64,000 bases of DNA, taken from assembly GCA_021791895.1 (NCBI GenBank), contig JAJYVS010000008.1, positions 17,973 through 81,972 on the forward strand, read 5' to 3'. Within the stretch, counting starts at the first letter, position 1, and every line of letters starts with the position of its first letter. The position numbers and the translations under genes were made by a program. Origin of the DNA: Actinomycetes bacterium. GTDB taxonomy: Bacteria; Actinomycetota; Acidimicrobiia; Acidimicrobiales; RAAP-2. The notes beneath the pieces are model-generated. The model saw only the letters and a program-made list of their open reading frames with translations. It was not told the DNA's origin and ran no database searches. Shown here one piece after another: positions 56,942 to 64,000 of the stretch.

Positions 56942-57760
56942 TTACGAGGCAAAGAACGCGGCGGTGGTGGCGCGCCGGCCAACGGCCGCCCGATCGCTGA
57001 ACGCGAACGTGCCCGGGCCGGCGAGCTCGGCGGCCGCCTCGGCCAGGGCCCCGAACGCAACCCAGGCGAACGCCGAGCCGACCGAGATGCGGGCCACGCC
57101 CGCCTCAGCCAGCGCCGCGACCCCGGGCATCCCCGGACCCACGAGCACGCTGAGCGGCCGGTCCACGTTACGCACCACCATCGCGATGTCGGCCAGCGCG
57201 CTCAGCCCCGGCGCGAACAGGACGTCTGCTCCGACCTCCTGGTACCCCTGGAGGCGGTCGATGGTCTCTTGCAAATCCCGACCGTGCCCCAGCGTCTCGG
57301 CCCGGGCGGTGAGCACCAGGCGCAATGGCCCACGGTGCGCCGCCTCGGCGGCGGCGGCCACCCGGTCGACGGCCAGCGACCGCTCATAGAGGGGGGTACG
57401 AGGGTCGCCCGAGGCGTCCTCGACGGAGCACCCGGCGAGACCGGTTCGCGTGGCCAGCTCGACGGTCTCGGCCACCGTCGCCGGGTCGTCGGCGAAGCCG
57501 TGCTCGAGGTCGGCCGAGACCGGGACCCCGACGGCGCCAACCACCGAGGCGGCGTGGGCGAGGGCCTCGTCCCGTCCGACGGTCCCGTCGGGCCGGCCGA
57601 GGGAGGCGGCGAAGCCACCACTCGTGGTGGCGAGGGCGGCGAACCCCATCGACTCGAGGATCCGGGCAGAACCGGGGTCCCACGGGTTGGGCATGAGGAG
57701 CGGGCCCGGCCCGTGGTGGAGGGCCAAGAAGGCCTGCGCACGCTCGGGCGGGCTCGACAT
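56942..57760 (-). CDS. Isocitrate lyase / phosphoenolpyruvate mutase family protein
   Basis: LLMPNPWDPGSARILESMGFAALATTSGGFAASLGRPDG..VSADLEHGFADDPATVAETVELATRTGLAGCSVEDASGD. Confidence 0.95.
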   Translation of the reverse strand: MSSPPERAQAFLALHHGPGPLLMPNPWDPGSARILESMGFAALATTSGGFAASLGRPDGTVGRDEALAHAASVVGAVGVPVSADLEHGFADDPATVAETVELATRTGLAGCSVEDASGDPRTPLYERSLAVDRVAAAAEAAHRGPLRLVLTARAETLGHGRDLQETIDRLQGYQEVGADVLFAPGLSALADIAMVVRNVDRPLSVLVGPGMPGVAALAEAGVARISVGSAFAWVAFGALAEAAAELAGPGTFAFSDRAAVGRRATTAAFFAS

Positions 57761-57843
57761 CGTCGAGAACTCTACGGGCCGGGCTCTCGACGGGCGCGGG
57801 CGCGCCGTCTAGGAAGGACGCCGGCGGGCGCGCGGAGGCGACC

Positions 57844-59228
57844 ATGAACGTGGTGCTCATCACCCTGGACCAGTTCCGGGGCGACTGTCTGTCGGTGGCC
57901 GGCCACCGGGTGGTCCGGACGCCCAACCTCGACCGGCTGGCCGCCTCGGGGACCCTGCTCGGGCGGCACTACAGCCAGTCGGCCCCGTGCTCGCCGGGGC
58001 GGGCGTCGCTGTACACCGGCACCTACCAGATGAACCACCGGGTCGTGGGCAACGGCACCCCCCTCGACGACCGCCTGGACAACGTGGCCCGGGCGGCCGG
58101 GCGGGCCGGCTACCGACCCGCGCTGTTCGGCTACACCGACCAGGGCATCGACCCGCGCCTCGCCGAGGGGCCCGAGGACCCCAGGCTCTCCACCTACGAG
58201 GGGACCCTGCCGGGGTTCGAGCCGGCACTCGAGCTCGTGGGCGCCCAACAGCCGTGGCTGGCGTGGCTCCAGGACCACGGCTACGTCGTGACCGACGGAC
58301 CGGCGGCGCTGCGCACCGAGCCCGAGCGCCCGGCCGAGCACGGCATCTCGGCCTTCCTGACTGACGCCGTCCTGTCCTGGCTGGGCCGGCAGGAGCGGCC
58401 TCCGACGCCTACGACCCCGACGAGGTCGACGACCCGGTCCCGCCGCCCGAGCGGCCGGTGCCCTCGGCCGGAGGGCTGGCGGCGCAACCGGCCCCGGCGG
58501 ACGAGGCCGGGCTGCGACGCGTGCGGGCCCAGTACTACGGGATGATCTCCGACGTCGACGAGCAGGTCGGTCGGTTGCGAGCCGGGCTCGAGGAGCTTCG
58601 AGTGTGGGACGACACGGTTGTCGTGGTCACCTCGGACCACGGCGAGCAGCTCGGGGACCAGGGCACCTTGGGCAAGGGCGGGTGCTTCGAGGCCAGCTAC
58701 CGGGTGCTCGGCATCGTGGCGGACCCGCGCCAGCGGGGCGGCCGCGGACGGGTCGTCGACGCCTTCACCGAGAACGTCGACGTCATGCCCACCTTGTGCG
58801 AGGCCATGGGACTCGAGGTGCCGGCAGCGTGCGACGGCATGCCGCTCACCCCGTTCCTCGCCGGCGAGGAGCCGCCCTGGTGGCGTGACGCCGCCCACTG
58901 GGAGTACGACTGGCGCGCCGAACGGATCCCCTTCGGCCCCCACCCCTGGCCCTGGGACCGCCGCCTCGAGCGCCAGAACCTCGCCGTCGTGCGCTCGTCG
59001 TCCGCGGCCTACGTCCAGTACGGCAACGGCGAGTGGCGCTGCTTCGACCTCGGGGCCGACCCGAGCTGGCGGACCGAGACGACCGACCCGGCGGCGGTCC
59101 TCCCCCCCGCCCAGTCCATGCTCTCCTGGCGGGCCACCCACGCCGAGCGCCAGTTCACCGACATGGTGTTGGTCGACGGCGGGGTGGGCCGGGTCCCGGC
59201 CGGGCTCAGTCCCGGCCCGACCCGCTGA
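57844..59228 (+). pseudogene. Sulfatase, split by deletion plus frameshift near 58400
   Basis: MNVVLITLDQFRGDCL..CSPGRASLYTGTY (formylglycine motif) in the first ORF; YDPDEVDDPVPPPERP..VVVTSDHGEQLGDQGTLGKGG in a second frame. The conserved central segment (RPHPP-type) is missing. Confidence 0.85.
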
Positions 59229-59643
59229 GACCCGAATCCGGCTCGCCGTCTCCTTCCTCGGGAGCACCGGGTTCTCCGGGAGCACCGGGCTCGGTCGCTC
59301 GAGGGTCCGTGCGCCTCGGGCCGAAGACGGCGGTCGATCGCTCGGGGTGCTCGAAGTCGAGGTGGAGCCGGAACGGTTCGTCACCCCCGGGCTCCGAAGC
59401 GCCCTCGGCCACGATGGCCACCTCGTCGCCCTGGCCCCCGGTGATCGCGTTGGCCAGCCCCACCATGGCCTGGCCGAGCAGGTGGCCCCCGGTCGTGTGG
59501 GTGAGGCGGCCGAACGTGGTCACCGGCCGCTCGGCCCGGTGGGGGTCGGTCGCCTTCAGCCAGGCCAACCACTCCTCGTCCGACCACTCCTCGGGATCGG
59601 CCGGCGGGCCCTCGGGTGCTTCCCGGTCGACGTCGTCCACCAC
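59206..59643 (-). CDS. Hypothetical protein
   Basis: MVDDVDREAPEGPPADPEEWSDEEWLAWLKATDPHRAERPVTTFGRLTHTTGGHLLGQAMVGLANAITG; protein-like, acidic. Confidence 0.65.
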   Translation of the reverse strand: MVDDVDREAPEGPPADPEEWSDEEWLAWLKATDPHRAERPVTTFGRLTHTTGGHLLGQAMVGLANAITGGQGDEVAIVAEGASEPGGDEPFRLHLDFEHPERSTAVFGPRRTDPRATEPGAPGEPGAPEEGDGEPDSGLSGSGRD

Positions 59644-59706
59644 CTCAACGTACCCGGGGCGACCGGATCGCCGGTCCCCGGAGGCGGCGATGGCCTATCG
59701 TCGGCC

Positions 59707-60462
59707 GTGTCCTCGCCCGCCGACGCCGCGCTCTTGGTCGGTGCCGGGGTGCTCGCCGGGGCCATGGGGTCGGCCGGGGCCATCACCTCGCTCATCTCCT
59801 ATCCGGCCCTCCTCTCGGTCGGCATCGCCCCGCTGCCCGCCAACGTGACCAACGCGGTCGCCCTGGTCGGGTCGTTCACCGGCTCGGCCATGGGTTCGCG
59901 CCCCGAGCTGGCCGGCCAGCTGGGCTGGCTCCGCCGGTGGGCGCCGCTCCTCGCCGCCGGTTCGGCCGGCGGGGTCGCCCTCCTCCTCGGCACCCCCGAG
60001 CGGCTCTTCACCCGGATCGTCCCCTTCCTCTTGGTCCTGGCGGTGCTGGCCCTCGTCCTCCAGCCCCGGATCTCCCGGTGGCGGGCGGGGCGCCCGGGCC
60101 GTGGCCGGCGGCTCGAGCTCACCCTCGGTCTGGCGGCCATGGCCGTCTACAGCGGGTACTTCGGCGCCGGGTCGGGGGTGCTCGTCCTCGCCCTTCTCCT
60201 CGTGACGGTGGAGGAGCGGGTCCATCTGGCCAACGCCCTCAAGAACATGCTCCTCGGATTCGCCGACCTGGTGGCGGCGGTGGCCTTCGCCATCTTCGGT
60301 CCGGTGCACTGGACCGCGGCCCTGCCGCTGTTCGCCGGTCTGGTGGTGGGGAGCACCCTCGGGCCGGCGGCCATCCGACGGGTGCCCGGAGGAGTCGTGC
60401 GGGGGCTGGCGGCTGCGGCCGGCCTCGGGCTGGCCGTGTGGTTCTGGGTCGCCTCGGGGTAG
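59707..60462 (+). CDS. TauE/SafE (TSUP) family sulfite exporter-like permease
   Basis: GAGVLAGAMGSAGAITSLISYPALLSVGIAPLPANVTNAVALVGSFTGSAMGSRPEL..GYFGAGSGVLVLALLLVTVEERVHLANALKNMLLGFAD. Confidence 0.92.
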   Translation: MSSPADAALLVGAGVLAGAMGSAGAITSLISYPALLSVGIAPLPANVTNAVALVGSFTGSAMGSRPELAGQLGWLRRWAPLLAAGSAGGVALLLGTPERLFTRIVPFLLVLAVLALVLQPRISRWRAGRPGRGRRLELTLGLAAMAVYSGYFGAGSGVLVLALLLVTVEERVHLANALKNMLLGFADLVAAVAFAIFGPVHWTAALPLFAGLVVGSTLGPAAIRRVPGGVVRGLAAAAGLGLAVWFWVASG

Positions 60463-60472
60463 GAGGTCGCCG

Positions 60473-61711
60473 TCACCTCGGGGCGCCGAGCGCCCCGTGC
60501 AGGCTGGAGGCCAGGTTGCCCCGCCGGACCACCCGCACCGAGTCGAGCCCGAGCCACCCGGCCAGGTCGGTCAGCTCGATCGACGCCGCCTCGGCCACCT
60601 CCGCCGGATCCTCGCCGCGCTCGGCGTGGGCCGCCTGGACCAGGAGCGCCGAGGTACCCCGGTCGGCCTTCAGGTCGACCCGACCCACCATCCGGTCCCC
60701 CATGAGCATGGGCAGCACGTAGTAGCCGTGGGTGCGCTCGGGGCCCGGGACGTAGATCTCGATCCGGTAGCCGAACCCGAACAGTCGCTCGGTGCGCTGG
60801 CGGGTCCAGATCAGCGAGTCGAACGGGGAGAGCAACGTGACCCCGTCCCGTCGGGGCGCTTGGGGCCGGGGTTTGGCCAGCACGTAGGCAGGCTGCGCCC
60901 AGCCCTCCACCGCCACCTCGATCAGCCGGCCCGCCTCGACCAGCTCGCCGACCCGTCGCCTCGCCGAGGTGGCGGGCGGGACCGAGAAGTAGGCGGCCAG
61001 GTCGGCGGCGCTGCCCACCCCGAGGCAGCGGGCCGCCACGGCGAGCAGCTCTCGCTCGGCGTCGTCCTCGTCCGGGACCGGGGCGGCCAGGACCTCGGCC
61101 GGGATCACCCGTTCGGCCAAGTCGTAGACCCGCTCGAAGGACTCGCTCCGCCAGGCGGCCAGCACGCCCTCGCCGAAGAGGAGCTCGAGGGCCCGACGGC
61201 CGTGGCTGCGCCGGTCCCACCACGTCCCGCGCTGGCGCCGGGGATCGCTCAGCTGGGAGGCGGCCAGCGGTCCCCGCTCGGTCACCTCGGCCAGCACCGC
61301 CCGGAGGTAGGGGGCGTTGGCCCGTCGCCAGCCGGCCCGGGACCGCTGGCGTGAGGAGGCACCGACGCCGTCGTCGGCGAAGCGGGCCATCCGAGGCCGG
61401 AAGAGCGGGTAGCGGGACACCGGCATCAAGGAGGCGGCGTGGCCCCAGTGTTCGAACCACGGCCGCCCGGGGCCGCTCAGCTTGAGAAGGAGGTCACGAT
61501 CGTAGGGGCCGAGACGGCTGAAGGGCACGAGGAACTGGGTCCGGCACACCACGTTGACCGCGTCGAGCTGGATGGCCCCGATGCGTCCGAGGAGCCGCTC
61601 GAGGGCACCCGGACCTGGGCGCCGGGTCGAGCCCGCTCCACGGCGTCCGCCCAGGCCCTGGGCAAAGAGGGCCAGCCAGCGGGCCTCCCGGTTCGACAGC
61701 GTCGCCGTCAT
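60473..61711 (-). CDS. YcaQ/winged-helix crosslink-repair DNA glycosylase family protein
   Basis: LERLLGRIGAIQLDAVNVVCRTQFLVPFSRLGPYDRDLL..WFEHWGHAASLMPVSRYPLFRPRM..LLSPFDSLIWTRQRTERLFGFGYRIEIYVP. Confidence 0.93.
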   Translation of the reverse strand: MTATLSNREARWLALFAQGLGGRRGAGSTRRPGPGALERLLGRIGAIQLDAVNVVCRTQFLVPFSRLGPYDRDLLLKLSGPGRPWFEHWGHAASLMPVSRYPLFRPRMARFADDGVGASSRQRSRAGWRRANAPYLRAVLAEVTERGPLAASQLSDPRRQRGTWWDRRSHGRRALELLFGEGVLAAWRSESFERVYDLAERVIPAEVLAAPVPDEDDAERELLAVAARCLGVGSAADLAAYFSVPPATSARRRVGELVEAGRLIEVAVEGWAQPAYVLAKPRPQAPRRDGVTLLSPFDSLIWTRQRTERLFGFGYRIEIYVPGPERTHGYYVLPMLMGDRMVGRVDLKADRGTSALLVQAAHAERGEDPAEVAEAASIELTDLAGWLGLDSVRVVRRGNLASSLHGALGAPR

Positions 61712-61765
61712 CGGAGCTTCCTCGCCTCCCCGCCCCGGCCCTGGCGCGACCCGCCGTCGGGGTCC

Positions 61766-62611
61766 TCAGACGAAGGCGTGGACGACCGCCCGGTAGTAGG
61801 TGAGGTTCGGGTGGTCGGTCGGGCCGGTGGAGGCGGTCGGCGAGAGCACCCGGCGGACCCGGGTGGCCAACGAGGGGGTGGCGACCGGGGGGACGACTTG
61901 AGGGACCACCCGGGCGAACCCGGCGGCCAGCGCCCACTCCGAGAGGCCGGCCATGGTCGGCACGTACCAGTTGCCGTAGTCGCCGATGAACTCCCCGCCG
62001 AAGAACTGGACCAGGTTCTGCCCCTCCATGCCCGCGACCGAGACGGCCTGGGTCTCGATCACCGCCACCTCGGTCGTCACCGCTCGGAGTCGCTCCAAGA
62101 CGGTGAGCGGCTCTTTCATGTGGTAAAGGACCCCGAGGTACAGCACGACGTCGAACGTGCCGACCTCGGACACATCGACGGTGGCGAAGTCGGCGAGCAG
62201 GGGTTCGACCTTGGAGGAGAGGACCTCCTTCGCGAAGTCGAAGGCGGCCCGCCCGGGCAGCTCCGGGCGCCAGAAGTCGGTGGTGTCCCGGGAGTGGTCG
62301 GGCAGGACGCCGGCCTCGGCGCACTCGGCCCAGTAGCGCTGGCGGGCGCCCAGGTCGACGCCCCAGACGTAGTGGTCGAGGGCCACGACCCGACGGGCCC
62401 CCAGCCGTTCGGCCTGGAACGAGTAGTACCCATCCCAGGCCCCGATGTCGAGCACGCTCTTGCCGGTCAGCTCGGGCATCTTGTCCGGGCCCACATAGGG
62501 CCCCGACGACAGGCCGTTCGTGACCACCCCCTGGCCGAGATCAATGCGGTGGAACCAGCCGAGGGCGTCGGCGCGCGCCCGCAGTTCCTCGGCGCTCTGC
62601 ACGGGCGCCAT
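61766..62611 (-). CDS. CmoB-like (DUF1698) class I SAM methyltransferase
   Basis: WFHRIDLGQGVVTNG..LTGKSVLDIGAWDGYYSFQAERLGARRVVALDHYVWG..FDVVLYLGVLYHMKEPLTVLERL. Confidence 0.9.
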   Translation of the reverse strand: MAPVQSAEELRARADALGWFHRIDLGQGVVTNGLSSGPYVGPDKMPELTGKSVLDIGAWDGYYSFQAERLGARRVVALDHYVWGVDLGARQRYWAECAEAGVLPDHSRDTTDFWRPELPGRAAFDFAKEVLSSKVEPLLADFATVDVSEVGTFDVVLYLGVLYHMKEPLTVLERLRAVTTEVAVIETQAVSVAGMEGQNLVQFFGGEFIGDYGNWYVPTMAGLSEWALAAGFARVVPQVVPPVATPSLATRVRRVLSPTASTGPTDHPNLTYYRAVVHAFV

Positions 62612-62661
62612 CGTACAGAAGTCGGTTGTCCGCTCCGCCCCCGTCCGCCTAGACATGCACC

Positions 62662-63747
62662 ATGCGCGGAGCCGTTCTCAACACCAGCCCGGGCGAGCTC
62701 GAGATCACCGAGCTCGCCATCGACAACCCGGCACCGAGGGAGGTGCTGGTCCGCACGGCCGCTGCCGGCCTGTGCCACAGCGACCTGCACATGATCGACG
62801 GGTCGCTGCCCGGCCGCCTGCCGGCCTGCCTCGGCCACGAGTCGGCGGGCGTGGTGGAGGCCGTCGGCGACCAGGTCGATTACCTGAAGCCGGGCGACCA
62901 CGTGATCAGCTGCCTGTCGGTCTTCTGTGGCCATTGCGAGCACTGCCTGAGCGGCTACCCCAACCGGTGCCAGTCGGCCGAGATGCGGCGGGGCCAGGGG
63001 CAAGGTTCGCGCCTCTCTCGCTCCGACGGCACGCCCATCAACCAGGCCTTCCAGCTCTCGAGCTTCGCCGAGCTCATGCTCGTGCACGAGAACGCCCTCG
63101 TGAAGGTCACCGACGAGATCCCCCTCGACCGCGCCGCCCTCATCGGCTGCGGGGTCATGACCGGGGTCGGTGCGGTCGTCCACACGGCCCGGGTGGAGCC
63201 GGGCCAGACGGTGGCCGTCATCGGCTGCGGGGGCATCGGGCTGAACGTCATCCAGGGCGCCCGTCTGGCCGGGGCGGGCCGGGTGATCGCCGTCGACCGT
63301 GTTCCGGTCAAATTCGCGCTGGCCAAGGAGTTCGGCGCCACCGACACCGTCGACGCCTCGAACGTCGATCCGGTCCAGGCGGTGAACGAGATGACCGGCG
63401 GCGGGGTCGACCACGCGTTCGAGGCCATCGGCCTCAAGGCGACGGCCGAGGCCGCCTACGGGATGCTGAAGTCGGGCGGGACGGCCACCGTGGTGGGGCT
63501 GCTCCCCTTCGGGGCCACGATCGAGATCCCCGGCCTCTCCCTCCTCGGGGAGCGCAAGTTACAGGGTTCGCTCATGGGCTCCAACCGGTTCCGGGTCGAC
63601 ATGCCCCGGCTGGTCGACCTCTACCTGCAGGGCCGGCTCGAGCTCGACCGGCTGATCTCGGCCCGGATCTCCCTCCAGGAGGTCAACGAGGGCTTCAAGG
63701 CGATGCAGGGCGGCGAGGTGGCCCGCTCGGTCATCATCTTCGACTGA
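62662..63747 (+). CDS. Zn-dependent alcohol dehydrogenase (class III/NDMA-dependent-like MDR)
   Basis: GLCHSDLHMIDGSLPGRLPACLGHESAGVVEAVGDQV..VFCGHCEHCLSGYPNRC..VAVIGCGGIGLNVIQGARLAGAGRVIAVD. Confidence 0.96.
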   Translation: MRGAVLNTSPGELEITELAIDNPAPREVLVRTAAAGLCHSDLHMIDGSLPGRLPACLGHESAGVVEAVGDQVDYLKPGDHVISCLSVFCGHCEHCLSGYPNRCQSAEMRRGQGQGSRLSRSDGTPINQAFQLSSFAELMLVHENALVKVTDEIPLDRAALIGCGVMTGVGAVVHTARVEPGQTVAVIGCGGIGLNVIQGARLAGAGRVIAVDRVPVKFALAKEFGATDTVDASNVDPVQAVNEMTGGGVDHAFEAIGLKATAEAAYGMLKSGGTATVVGLLPFGATIEIPGLSLLGERKLQGSLMGSNRFRVDMPRLVDLYLQGRLELDRLISARISLQEVNEGFKAMQGGEVARSVIIFD

Positions 63748-63866
63748 TTCCCTCTGGGTTCGCGATGGGGGACCGGCTGTCGAGCAGGTGATCCAAGCAG
63801 GTGCTCGACCCGCCGCGGCGAACCCCACGAGGATGCCTACCCCAGAAGGTCGCCCTCAGGCGACGC

Positions 63867-64000
63867 TCAGTCGATCGCCTCGCGATCCACCCCCCGCTCC
63901 GGCAGGACGTCCAACGGGGCCGGACGGCCGAGCAGGAAGCCCTGGGCCTCGTCGCAGTTGGCCACCTTCAGCTGCTCGAGCTCGGCCTCGGTCTCCACCC
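63867..64000 (-). CDS. C-terminus of EAL-domain (c-di-GMP phosphodiesterase) protein, truncated by window end
   Basis: Reverse-strand reading GVETEAELEQLKVANCDEAQGFLLGRPAPLDVLPERGVDREAID*. Confidence 0.85.
   Translation of the reverse strand, partial: VETEAELEQLKVANCDEAQGFLLGRPAPLDVLPERGVDREAID

Overview
A 64 kb window of very high-GC DNA with actinobacterial (probably Acidimicrobiia-like) character. It has a housekeeping backbone: hrcA, lepA, rpsT, holA, folP, thioredoxin, PAC2, leuS and tRNA-Ala(GGC). Interspersed are fatty-acid and redox genes, several clusters of unusual redox proteins, a run of membrane glycosyltransferases, and at least seven decayed genes. Most notable regions: (i) a Rrf2-SRPBCC fusion regulator divergent from a NapH-like polyferredoxin, followed by a ferredoxin-GltD-flavodoxin triple fusion and a Ddn-like protein, with an ACTTGA-N7-TCAAGT palindrome in the divergent promoter (37.2-42.7 kb); (ii) a putative nitrosative-stress/Fe-S repair island with DUF59, DUF2249, a His-rich NnrS/heme-copper-like membrane protein, a hemerythrin-DUF2249 fusion and a Cys-containing SufR/ArsR-like regulator, next to a tRNA and transposase debris (23.1-29.1 kb); (iii) a diiron oxygenase, SCP2-like, zinc-ribbon and ferredoxin operon with a repeat-rich promoter (16.0-18.4 kb); (iv) an ACP-acyl-AMP ligase-PlsC fusion translationally coupled to an MFS transporter, resembling a rearranged Aas/LplT system (3.3-7.3 kb). 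All calls come from reading the sequence and the supplied ORF translations. No database search was run.
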